Of a DNA stretch of 64,000 nt, positions 26,722 to 34,308 are shown one piece after another. The notes below the pieces were generated by a model. The model was given only the letters and a program-made list of their open reading frames with translations. It made no database searches and was not told the origin of the DNA. The DNA is taken from positions 2,232,001 to 2,296,000 of the forward strand of contig JAXLVB010000001.1 of the NCBI GenBank assembly GCA_046329195.1, read 5' to 3'. Source of the DNA: JAXLVB01 sp046329195. GTDB taxonomy: Bacteria > Bacteroidota > Bacteroidia > Cytophagales > Spirosomataceae. The translations under genes were made by a program, and so were the position numbers. Position 1 is the first letter of the stretch; every line of letters starts with the position of its first letter.

Positions 26722-27189
26722 TCAAAAAATATCCTCAATTACATAGGTTTTATTACCTAGGTGTATTATCTGACCGATTTGTTTTCCGACCAGCGAGGCG
26801 AAGATAGGCGCATGGGTCGAGATACCGATGTACCGTTTTTGTTCTACCTCAAAAGGGGTCATACTCACCCCAATCACAAAATTGAGCGAGTCAGTAAGCA
26901 CCACACTGCCCGGGGCGATTTCAGAACCTTCTTCGAGTTCGGAGGCAAGTTTTTCGAGCAACTGCAAGTCTCGCCAGTTGTGGTCGTAGTGGGGTGACCC
27001 TGCTTCTAACAACTCCATGCTGGCCTCTCGGCGAGCTTCGGCCTCTCCACCAAAGCCAGCCTCTTCGCCCACTTCGGCGTTGGCCTCTATAGTCGAAAGC
27101 GAGTGTTCAACTTGATGGATAAGTTCTTTTTGACGTTTGATCATTTCCGAAAAAATCAAAGTCTTGGTTCGTAATTTGTACTGGCTCAT
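26722..27189 (-). CDS. GreA/GreB-family elongation factor-like protein
   Basis: From the ATG at 27189 the protein has 155 residues: a helical, coiled-coil-like N-terminal half (MIKRQKELIHQVEHSLSTIE) and a C-terminal FKBP-like domain (GSVVLTDSLNFVIGVSMTPF, HAPIFASLVGKQIGQII). The C-terminal SxxSPxGxxLxGkxxGd pattern of GreA is recognisable as STHAPIFASLVGKQIG. True Gre factors rescue backtracked RNA polymerase using two acidic residues at the coiled-coil tip; here an acidic EANAEVGEEAGFGGEAE lies at the matching place, but I cannot confirm function. A reading to 27252 adds 21 residues and is disfavoured. Confidence 0.78.
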   Translation of the reverse strand: MSQYKLRTKTLIFSEMIKRQKELIHQVEHSLSTIEANAEVGEEAGFGGEAEARREASMELLEAGSPHYDHNWRDLQLLEKLASELEEGSEIAPGSVVLTDSLNFVIGVSMTPFEVEQKRYIGISTHAPIFASLVGKQIGQIIHLGNKTYVIEDIF

Positions 27190-27394
27190 GGTAGAAGGGT
27201 AAGTGCCCGTTAAGTGTTTGTTGTGGATAGTTACTTGTTGATAATCAGTCAATTGTTTTAGTAAGTAAACAATGACATCAGACTAAATTTGAAAAAATAA
27301 AAATAAGCGAGCTGTGTTGTTTGATGAGGCGAACTTACAGTAGAATTAACCCTAAATCGGTGATATTCCTCAGTTTTAGGGTTGATAATTGTCG

Positions 27395-27425
27395 TTTTTG
27401 GTAGCTGCGAAAGGCGATACCTTTG
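27395..27425 (+). promoter_or_regulatory. Bacteroidota promoter with -33 and -7 elements
   Basis: TTTTTG (27395-27400) and TACCTTTG (27418-27425) are separated by 17 bases, a good match to the Bacteroidota consensus. The ATG at 27451 is 25 bases downstream. Confidence 0.7.
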
Positions 27426-27450
27426 AGCCAACAATCAACCCTTTTCTATC

Positions 27451-27834
27451 ATGTCAACACAAAAATATCTCTACGACTTACACACCGATCACAAAACATG
27501 GCTCAGTGAATTGGCTTTGTTTGAAGATGAGCTAACAATTATGAAAAACCGATTGGGCGAAGTGAGTATTAAGAACACCAGCCAAGAGGTAAAGGCACAA
27601 GTAGAGCAGTTTCAGAACCGGTTTATTATTCAGCTCAATGAGTTGGCGATGGTGAAGAAAGGTATCAATACCGAAGAACGAGAACTTCAAGCCGATATTA
27701 GTGCCAACCCAACGGCAGCAGACCGCCGCAAAGGCGAAGATGACGTAGCGTTACGTGACCGAGTTGAAACGTTTGTTACGTTGTTTGAAGAACTAAAAGC
27801 AGAGTTTAATCAGTTTGCAGCTTCGTGGCTGTAA
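27451..27834 (+). CDS. Small coiled-coil protein, unknown function
   Basis: The 127-residue protein is highly charged and helical, with heptad-like spacing in SELALFEDELTIMKNRLGEV and AQVEQFQNRFIIQLNELAMV. There are no cysteines, signal peptide or membrane segment. I recognise no named family, though the look is that of small structural or stress proteins common in Cytophagales. It is a single gene with a textbook Bacteroidota promoter and a strong terminator, so it is almost certainly real and well expressed. Confidence 0.75.
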   Translation: MSTQKYLYDLHTDHKTWLSELALFEDELTIMKNRLGEVSIKNTSQEVKAQVEQFQNRFIIQLNELAMVKKGINTEERELQADISANPTAADRRKGEDDVALRDRVETFVTLFEELKAEFNQFAASWL

Positions 27835-27884
27835 GGTTTCGAGGCGTAGTTCTAATTAGATTCTCAAAAATAGTAGTGAAATAC

Positions 27885-27922
27885 CAAAACACCCTTTGAC
27901 AGAAGTGTCAAAGGGTGTTTTG
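27885..27922. terminator. Strong bidirectional terminator
   Basis: A perfect 17-base stem (CAAAACACCCTTTGACA with its complement) closes on the loop GAAG. A-rich and T-rich ends allow use by both the small coiled-coil gene and the convergent HTH gene. Confidence 0.85.
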
Positions 27923-27952
27923 TGATAGTGAGAATCAGGTAAACAACTACCT

Positions 27953-29467
27953 CTACTTCTGCGAAACCGCCGACAGAAACTTCACAAACTGAGCCGTATA
28001 GGTAATGGGCGTATCGGTAAACTGAAGTTCTTGGATAGCTTTTTCAAACAGCTCGATAGGCTCTATGTCGTTTTTAAGCAGAAGATTTGCTTCTGTTTTA
28101 ATATTGGTGAAGAAACTATACTTGTGTAGCATGTCGGCATTGATGCGTTTGCGTGAGTTTTCGACCTGCGACAAGAAGTGAATCACCTGTTGAATAGTCT
28201 GAGTAGTAAGGCTGTTTCGACGCATGTACAGTACAAACGACTGCTTTTGCTTAAGCCACTGTGACAGATTCCAACGAATGATATGAATGTGCTTGCCTGC
28301 TTCGACTTTAAACCGAGCCACTTGGCACAAGTTATGTACAAATGGAGCAGGGCTTGTATAGATAACGGCTTTACCTTCGTTGAGGACTTTTGCGAGTTTT
28401 TCTTCAATGTCTTCAAGGCTCGTTAGGTCTATTTTGGAGCGGTCATAGACTCGACTTAGCTTGGCAAATAATTCTGGAAAACGAACCTTAATTTCGTGCT
28501 CAACCACCGTTTCCCACTGGAGGCTTGCTGTACTATTTTTCATGTGTCGAATCACTAAATCATGTCGCTCAAAGGATTCTAATTCTTGCCGAAATGTATC
28601 CAAATTGGCATAGACTAAGGCTTCTTCAATACTGTACCCGTTTCGGATGCGCTCCAAAGTGACCTGAGTAGCTTGGTTGTGGGTGAGCATTTCCGACAGG
28701 TTGTAATGGTCTATGGAGTAACCCCTCTCTTCGTCTTCGGCAATTAAATTTCCGTCTTTTAGCCATAACAAACACAGCAAAGCACCATAGCCTTCAGCGA
28801 TTTCGGCCACAGGCACAATTTCCTGACCATTGGGCAATACCAATACACCATTGTCTTCTTCTCGATAAGAGTCTATGGCCAATTGAGGAATCACCACCGC
28901 ATTGCATGCGTTGCTTTCAGCAAAAAGTAACTCCATCAATTCACCCGAAAACTGATAAGAAGCAAATGGACTGCGGCCTTCGTCCCAAAGCTGTGCCGAA
29001 ATTACCTGATGCTGGTTGAACGCCCAAAGTTCATGAGCATTGTCTTTGTTATAAAACAGTACCCCTTTGTCTGTCGAGTTCTTATGTACACACAAACGTA
29101 GGTAATCGGGCCAACTATTGATGAGCGGATTCACCAGAATAGTGGACCAAACCGTAAACGACGGTAAAGCCAACGAAATCCCTTGCTCAGTGGGAGCCGT
29201 TTCGATAGCCACTTGAAATCCCTTGCCCAACTGTTCCCAAAATACTGGCGGTTCTATCTCAAAGTATTGAGCCAGTGCTTTAAATGCCTTTGTGGTTGGA
29301 CCCAACGACGTATATGTAGCCGTTTTGAGACGACTCAGGAGCGTTTTGTCAATACGTTCTACTTGTTTAGAAGCTAATTTTTGGTTGATGTCTTCTTGGG
29401 ATAAACCGAAAAAGTGTTCGTTTAGCTTTTGCGCCAGCCGTTCTGCTATGTACTGTTGTTGAGTCAT
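27953..29467 (-). CDS. HTH (XRE-like) protein with large unknown C-terminal region
   Basis: The 504-residue protein starts with a helical HTH-like domain (GLSQEDINQKLASK, IDKTLLSRLKTATYTSLGPT, FKALAQYFEIEPPVFWEQLG), in the style of Cro/C1 regulators. The remaining 400 residues mix strands and helices; around 100-215 they look like a periplasmic-binding-protein-like ligand domain (SLALPSFTVWSTILVNPLIN, SAQLWDEGRSPFASY). I recognise no named family for the whole. It is divergent from the SPFH gene, and a perfect 24-bp palindrome lies between them, which makes it the natural candidate to bind there and regulate both directions. That regulation is inferred. Confidence 0.7.
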   Translation of the reverse strand: MTQQQYIAERLAQKLNEHFFGLSQEDINQKLASKQVERIDKTLLSRLKTATYTSLGPTTKAFKALAQYFEIEPPVFWEQLGKGFQVAIETAPTEQGISLALPSFTVWSTILVNPLINSWPDYLRLCVHKNSTDKGVLFYNKDNAHELWAFNQHQVISAQLWDEGRSPFASYQFSGELMELLFAESNACNAVVIPQLAIDSYREEDNGVLVLPNGQEIVPVAEIAEGYGALLCLLWLKDGNLIAEDEERGYSIDHYNLSEMLTHNQATQVTLERIRNGYSIEEALVYANLDTFRQELESFERHDLVIRHMKNSTASLQWETVVEHEIKVRFPELFAKLSRVYDRSKIDLTSLEDIEEKLAKVLNEGKAVIYTSPAPFVHNLCQVARFKVEAGKHIHIIRWNLSQWLKQKQSFVLYMRRNSLTTQTIQQVIHFLSQVENSRKRINADMLHKYSFFTNIKTEANLLLKNDIEPIELFEKAIQELQFTDTPITYTAQFVKFLSAVSQK

Positions 29468-29489
29468 ATTTGTTGGTCAAAGTACTTGA

Positions 29490-29497
29490 CAAAGATA
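29490..29497 (-). promoter_or_regulatory. Candidate -7 element for the HTH gene
   Basis: On the minus strand this reads TATCTTTG, matching TAnnTTTG, 22 bases before the ATG at 29467. A -33 element was not evident. Confidence 0.5.
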
Positions 29498-29550
29498 GGA
29501 GATTATCTTTTTTGATGAAATGATTTGTTAATTGTTTGTCATTAAAAAAT

Positions 29551-29574
29551 AATTTCAAGAAATTTCTTGAAATT
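29551..29574. promoter_or_regulatory. Perfect 24-bp palindrome, candidate operator
   Basis: The core TTTCAAGAAATTTCTTGAAA is extended by AA on the left and TT on the right, with perfect symmetry over 24 bases. It ends 16 bases before the -7 element of the SPFH gene and so covers its -33 region. It lies between divergent HTH and SPFH genes, as expected for an autoregulated switch. Confidence 0.75.
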
Positions 29575-29590
29575 GTAAAAATATTTCACT

Positions 29591-29598
29591 TACCTTTG
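29591..29598 (+). promoter_or_regulatory. SPFH gene promoter, -7 element
   Basis: TACCTTTG matches TAnnTTTG. A TTG at 29573-29575 or 29567-29569, in or at the edge of the palindrome, would serve as -33 element. The ATG is at 29645. Confidence 0.6.
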
Positions 29599-29644
29599 TC
29601 CAATCAATTAAGAACTTGTTTTACAACCTCAATTTTTTTAAGTT

Positions 29645-30586
29645 ATGAATGCTCTATTAATTCTAATTGCCCTGTTCGCAATAGTCTTTAGTTATGGCTT
29701 TTTTGTAGTAGTGCCCGAAGGTAAGGTGGTGATTATCACATCTTTCGGTAAGTTTAGCCGCATCAGGTCGGCAGGATTTCATTTCAAATGGCCAGTTATT
29801 GAGCGAGTTGCTAAATTTATCAGTCTTCAAAACCTCTCCGAAGAGCTTGCTTTTCAGGCTATTACCTCTGACCAAGCCAACGTGGGTTTCAAAACGTTGG
29901 TACTGTATGCCGTTCATGACAATAGCCATGAAAACATTTACAAGGTAGCGTATAAGTTTGATAGCGAAACTATGTTTCGACAGACGCTCTTTCGTTCCAT
30001 CGAATCTACGGTACGGGCCTTTGTAGCCACCAAACGACAGGTGGAAATTTTGGCATTACGCAACGAAATCATTAATGAAGTCAAAACCAATTTGGATAGT
30101 AGTATAGCTGATTGGGGCTACAAACTTCTTGATTTACAAATAAATGAGATAAAATTTGACCAAACAATTATGACTTCGATGGCCGAGGTAGTAGCCAGTC
30201 AAAATCTCAAAGAGGCAGCTTACAATAAGGGCGAAGCTACACTCGTGCAGCGTACTAAAGAAGCTGAAGCCGAAGGCAATGCCATCCGAATAGCCGCAGA
30301 GGCCGAAAAAGTAGCGGCACAACTGCGGGGCCAAGGAACGGCCTTGTTCAGAGAAGAAGTAGCCAAAGGCATTTCCAAAGCTGCCGTTGAGATCGAGGCG
30401 GCAGGACTTGATGCCTCGTTTGTAAGTTTTTCGATGTGGCTCGAATCCATGCGTTATATCGCCAAAGAAGGCAAAGGTAACTTCATGACGTTTGATGGCT
30501 CAGTAACAGGCGAAAAAGCCTTATTGAAAGAACTGATGGCCTTAAATGTATTTGATAAAGAGAATCTTAATGATACCTCAAAATAA
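29645..30586 (+). CDS. SPFH domain (prohibitin/stomatin-like) membrane protein
   Basis: The 313-residue protein has one N-terminal membrane segment (ALLILIALFAIVFSYGFFVV). An SPFH domain follows (VVPEGKVVIITSFGKFSRIR, GFHFKWPVIERV), then a helical coiled-coil tail (AYNKGEATLVQRTKEAEAEG) typical of prohibitin-like proteins. These form large rings on membranes and organise proteases, transporters or membrane domains. It follows the palindrome and promoter and is followed closely by a PKD lipoprotein gene, with no terminator seen. That makes a multi-gene unit reaching at least 32.7 kb likely. Confidence 0.87.
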   Translation: MNALLILIALFAIVFSYGFFVVVPEGKVVIITSFGKFSRIRSAGFHFKWPVIERVAKFISLQNLSEELAFQAITSDQANVGFKTLVLYAVHDNSHENIYKVAYKFDSETMFRQTLFRSIESTVRAFVATKRQVEILALRNEIINEVKTNLDSSIADWGYKLLDLQINEIKFDQTIMTSMAEVVASQNLKEAAYNKGEATLVQRTKEAEAEGNAIRIAAEAEKVAAQLRGQGTALFREEVAKGISKAAVEIEAAGLDASFVSFSMWLESMRYIAKEGKGNFMTFDGSVTGEKALLKELMALNVFDKENLNDTSK

Positions 30587-30596
30587 GAAAATTATC

Positions 30597-31208
30597 ATGA
30601 TAAAAGGCTTCTTTATTCATGCACTGATTCTGCTGTGTCTAACAAGTTGTAGTAACTATCCTGACGAAGTTCTACCCAAAGGCACCTTTGAGGTGTTTGC
30701 ACTTGACAATGGCCGAGTAGCCATCAATAGTACGCTTAACTTAATCGAAAACACCCAAATTAGATGGCAGATGGGTGATGGCTTCAGGCCGATTGATGAA
30801 ACCGTACCTGTGGCCTCGCCCACACGGTATTACGATTACAAAAAAAATGATACATACACCATTACGTTGTATTATTGGGGTATGTACAACGATGGTCCCG
30901 ATACCGAAAATGCAATTTGGAAATCAGGCTATATCTTTCTTGACAAAAAGACCATAGCCATCACTACATCTAAAGGCACTGCGGCTGTATTTTCGTACGC
31001 TATTGATGCTACTAATAGACTAAAAGTAGTATTTCAAAACCAGTCACAATATGCCGACCAATATAGCTGGAAATTTGGTGATGGCACCGAAAACGCCGAC
31101 CCAAGCCCTACACATGTTTACGTAAAGGCAGGTAAATACACGGTGAGTTTGGCAGCCATTCGTAACAATGAGGCTGATATTGTATCACAAACTATTGAGC
31201 TGAAATGA
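30597..31208 (+). CDS. PKD-domain lipoprotein
   Basis: From this ATG the protein has 203 residues. It starts with a lipoprotein signal (MIKGFFIHALILLCLTSCSN, lipobox LTS-C). A PKD domain lies near the end (QYSWKFGDGTENADPSPTHV followed by YVKAGKYTVSL), and an earlier WQMGDGF may mark a second, degenerate copy. PKD domains are extracellular beta-sandwich modules in adhesins and hydrolases. An upstream ATG at 30546 would overlap the SPFH gene and hide the signal. The stop overlaps the next start by 4 bases (ATGA), so the two are translationally coupled. Confidence 0.8.
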   Translation: MIKGFFIHALILLCLTSCSNYPDEVLPKGTFEVFALDNGRVAINSTLNLIENTQIRWQMGDGFRPIDETVPVASPTRYYDYKKNDTYTITLYYWGMYNDGPDTENAIWKSGYIFLDKKTIAITTSKGTAAVFSYAIDATNRLKVVFQNQSQYADQYSWKFGDGTENADPSPTHVYVKAGKYTVSLAAIRNNEADIVSQTIELK

Positions 31209-32092
31209 AAGAATTCATCGTCATTATACTTACTCTCGGGGCTTTTAAGCCAATATTGGCGCAAGACTACTTGCGAAATGGCTCCTACAGAGGTATCTGG
31301 AAAGCCACACGCCACCTCACAGGTGAAGTGTTTTATTTTGTACTTAAAGATGGAGTAGGGTATCGTATTACGATGAACGATGAGGTGGCTTTTGCCTATA
31401 CAATTCATGGTAACGTGTTTGATTTTTCGATGTACGACAATCACTACCACAATACAAAATTGAGTACAACGCTGACCTATTTTGATGGAAACGTATGGCG
31501 ATACTACTCTAACGAGGGAGGTCGTACTGATACGTATGAAGCCGTTAGGATTCAGGACCCCTTGCGTGAAATCAACAATAACAGGCTACGAATAGGAGTA
31601 TATACCTACGTAAATGGGTTTGCGAAGTGGCAATTGTACGACAAAAACGGTAGCCGAGTCAATGCCATTGATAAGGCAGCGTATTTTAGAGTAGTAAAAG
31701 AAGTTCGTAACGAGAAACCCGTGGTAACCTATGGGTTGAATAACGGAGATACATGGGCGATGGGTATTGAGGGCGACACGTATGATTATATCGAAGGCCG
31801 ATACATCACTGGCGAACTACAATCTACCTGTTATTATCATTCTTATTATTATGATATGGAACATCGTAGCAAAGGCACGGTGTTAGACTGGAACTTGATA
31901 GGCCACGGCCCTTGCTTATGGTATCACCGCAATGGCCGCTTGCAGCAAGAAGGTCACTATCAAGATGGCGTTTTGTATGGCACTTTGAAAACGTATAACG
32001 CCAACGGTATCCTGATTAAAACCCAACAAGGGCGACCTCTATCAGCATACAATTATTATGTGGAGGATAAGATTTTGGGAACACGAAACTAA
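31205..32092 (+). CDS. Exported protein with MORN-like repeat end, unknown function
   Basis: The 295-residue protein has a short signal-like start (MKEFIVIILTLGAFKPILAQ) and a beta-rich body. Its end resembles MORN/YwqK-type repeats: GPCLWYHRNGRLQQEGHYQD, then GVLYGTLKTYNANGILIKTQ. Such repeats appear in toxin-immunity and surface proteins, and no specific function can be given. It overlaps the PKD gene by 4 bases and precedes a membrane-protein gene by 8 bases, so it belongs to the SPFH-led unit. Confidence 0.65.
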   Translation: MKEFIVIILTLGAFKPILAQDYLRNGSYRGIWKATRHLTGEVFYFVLKDGVGYRITMNDEVAFAYTIHGNVFDFSMYDNHYHNTKLSTTLTYFDGNVWRYYSNEGGRTDTYEAVRIQDPLREINNNRLRIGVYTYVNGFAKWQLYDKNGSRVNAIDKAAYFRVVKEVRNEKPVVTYGLNNGDTWAMGIEGDTYDYIEGRYITGELQSTCYYHSYYYDMEHRSKGTVLDWNLIGHGPCLWYHRNGRLQQEGHYQDGVLYGTLKTYNANGILIKTQQGRPLSAYNYYVEDKILGTRN

Positions 32093-32100
32093 AGTAAATC

Positions 32101-32709
32101 ATGGAAAAATACCAATCGTACTATTTTTATCATGTAGAAATCAAACCTCGCAATTGGCTCGAAACACTCGTGTTTAGATATGCTGAATTAACCTTTGTTT
32201 CAATTTTTTTGGTGTGTTTTTCTACGTTTATTTTCATTATAAATGCCGAGAGCCTGCTCTTGTGGTTTAGAATTTCGCTGTCTATAAGTCTATTATTTAG
32301 CTCGTTTTTTCTGTTTAATTACATTAAAAATAGAGCCATCAGGAGTCGGCTTCGTGAAAACCCTCTTGAATCCCTTACGGAGCGGTTGAAGACCCCAGTA
32401 GTAGATAAAGCTAAAGTACAGCATAGCGACGGCGATAGTGGCATAACATCCGAATCGTATATAATAACGACAAAGTCGCCTGTTGCATCAGCTAGCATCA
32501 CATTTCTCGTCTATAACACCAGACACAAAATGCCGTATAACTGGGGGAGAATATTGTTTTCGTTCAACTCGCTCCAAATCAGGGATGACGTAGAGTTATG
32601 TTACAACCCCAATAGCCCTGAAGTAATTTGCCTGATTTTGGTAGAAGATACCCTAGCCTATTTGGACACGTGTAATGCCTACAAGCGAGCCTCATCGCTT
32701 TTGCATTGA
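32101..32709 (+). CDS. Two-helix membrane protein, unknown function
   Basis: The 202-residue protein has two adjacent membrane helices (about residues 28-47 and 53-74), then a soluble C-terminal part with DVELCYNPNSPEVICLILVE. That end is similar in plan to IEVFFNPTVKSILYLKV, the C terminus of the protein at 33737-34267, so the two may be distant relatives. I recognise no named family. It is in the same direction and closely spaced after the MORN-like gene. Confidence 0.6.
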   Translation: MEKYQSYYFYHVEIKPRNWLETLVFRYAELTFVSIFLVCFSTFIFIINAESLLLWFRISLSISLLFSSFFLFNYIKNRAIRSRLRENPLESLTERLKTPVVDKAKVQHSDGDSGITSESYIITTKSPVASASITFLVYNTRHKMPYNWGRILFSFNSLQIRDDVELCYNPNSPEVICLILVEDTLAYLDTCNAYKRASSLLH

Positions 32710-33082
32710 AAGGTGAGATTTGTAACCGAAAACAATCGTAAGTAATCACATAGAATCAACTTGCACTAATAACTCTTGATTATGTGTGGAGTCCATTGAC
32801 CAGTAATAAAGTACTTATGCAAAAATAATTTGTACTTCATTCAGAATCGCAAAGGTGCTACGATTCAGGTGGTCAATTTCTTATACTCTTTGCGTCGCTG
32901 GACCTTTGCACGGTCCACCGTTGCAGTGAATAAATTTGCTTAATTACTTAATTTCTAATAAGTGGTTATCTGTTATTATTTATCTATGATTATGGAAGTT
33001 AAGTGGCTGATTAATAAATAATTTAACTTTTGATTTCCACTTAAACACTGTAAATTTAATTTGTACAACTACTTAACTATTT
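32710..33082. other. 373-base spacer
   Basis: The region is AT-rich. It contains a short inverted repeat TGGACC/GGTCCA (32899-32917) and no ORF or RNA gene that I recognise. It separates the SPFH-led unit from the zinc-ribbon gene, which may therefore have its own promoter, although no clear TAnnTTTG element was found. Confidence 0.5.
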
Positions 33083-33718
33083 ATGGACTTCATTGAAAAA
33101 ATCTTACGCTGCAACGGTCATGTGGCCATAGATATTTGTCCCCAACTGTGGGAAAACTTTACCCCTACTCCATACCACAACGTAAGGCATTGTGAGACGT
33201 GTCAGAAAAAAGTATATCTGTGTGACACCGAGCGGGAAATCATGCGACACGCTAATGCAGGACATTGTGTGGCATATTATGAAGTAGATACATCTTCATT
33301 ACCCAACGTACCCCCGAAGCTTATAGCGTTGGGGCAATCCAGCCTAACGTTTACTCGAGAGCAAGAAGAAAAAAACAGGAGAGATGCCCACCAGTTGGGT
33401 CTTACCCTCTTCGAATACGAAGATTATCAGCATGATATGAATGATGAATGGGTAGCGCTGGTAAAAGAAGACTTTGCTAATGATGACGAATTTCAGGAGT
33501 TTCTGAAGCAGAGAACTGTACCTAAAGTGGTTTTTGATGCTGCAAAGGCACAACGCCAACGTATCAATCTAATGTTTAGTTTGTGGAAAGATGCCCACAT
33601 TGCCCGTCGTCGCTGTGCCAATTGTCACGCACCTGTGCCGCAATGGCATCACAACACATGCGCTATGTGTGGATGTACCAATACCTTACATCGAGACGAT
33701 ATACCCAATATTGACTAA
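33083..33718 (+). CDS. Cys-rich zinc-binding protein, unknown function
   Basis: The 211-residue protein has an N-terminal Cys/His cluster (CPQLWENFTPTPYHNVRHCE, then TCQKKVYLCDTE), a pattern seen in several Bacteroidota proteins. A helical middle follows, and the C terminus is a zinc ribbon (CANCHAP, CAMCGCTN). No enzyme motif is visible. It is likely cytoplasmic and binds one or two zinc ions. A membrane-protein gene follows after 18 bases. Confidence 0.7.
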   Translation: MDFIEKILRCNGHVAIDICPQLWENFTPTPYHNVRHCETCQKKVYLCDTEREIMRHANAGHCVAYYEVDTSSLPNVPPKLIALGQSSLTFTREQEEKNRRDAHQLGLTLFEYEDYQHDMNDEWVALVKEDFANDDEFQEFLKQRTVPKVVFDAAKAQRQRINLMFSLWKDAHIARRRCANCHAPVPQWHHNTCAMCGCTNTLHRDDIPNID

Positions 33719-33736
33719 ATAGAACAAACCCAGATC

Positions 33737-34267
33737 ATGAACTATTACTATGCCGACCACGTGGTCAATACTCTATACCGAATTTTGATGTTTATTTACT
33801 GGAACCTAAACATATTGTGGATGATAGGTTTTGCCTACTCTATGGCGCATTATTGGGATGCTATCCCTGTACAATGGTTTGCGCTACCCGACCGATGGAT
33901 AGCGCATATCTTTGAGAAAGTCAATTCCAGTAATCCGTATATTTGGGTAGCAATCTTGATTCCGTTTTTTTTGCATACACTCATTGGTATCTTCACCCAA
34001 TTAGTACGTTGGGTTCGGAAGCTGATTTTTGCCAACGTGCCATTTGACCAAGTGGCTCACTCAACAATACTTGACAAACGTGCCGACCATCGAGGCACGA
34101 GCGAAAGCGATTGGGTTGACTACTTCCTGACCGTTCGGCATCCTGTATCGCACCGACCGATTCGGTTTGAAGTAGATAGCGATACCTACCAACGTTATCA
34201 TCAAAACGATGGGATTGAAGTATTCTTCAATCCCACTGTTAAATCTATTTTGTACTTGAAAGTGTAA
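33737..34267 (+). CDS. Two-helix membrane protein, possible relative of 32101-32709
   Basis: The 176-residue protein has two membrane helices (about 15-38 and 68-90) and a C-terminal soluble part ending HQNDGIEVFFNPTVKSILYL. This end is comparable to the C terminus of the protein at 32101-32709, suggesting paralogues or a shared small domain. No named family is recognised. It ends 41 bases from the convergent coiled-coil membrane protein gene. Confidence 0.6.
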   Translation: MNYYYADHVVNTLYRILMFIYWNLNILWMIGFAYSMAHYWDAIPVQWFALPDRWIAHIFEKVNSSNPYIWVAILIPFFLHTLIGIFTQLVRWVRKLIFANVPFDQVAHSTILDKRADHRGTSESDWVDYFLTVRHPVSHRPIRFEVDSDTYQRYHQNDGIEVFFNPTVKSILYLKV

Positions 34268-34308
34268 GTATCTATAACTACACACCCAATGGCCTCCACA
34301 TTGCCGCT

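Noticed and set aside
32899..32917. TGGACC/GGTCCA inverted repeat as a terminator or riboswitch stem
   Set aside because: The stem is only 6 bases with no T-run and no larger conserved fold was visible.
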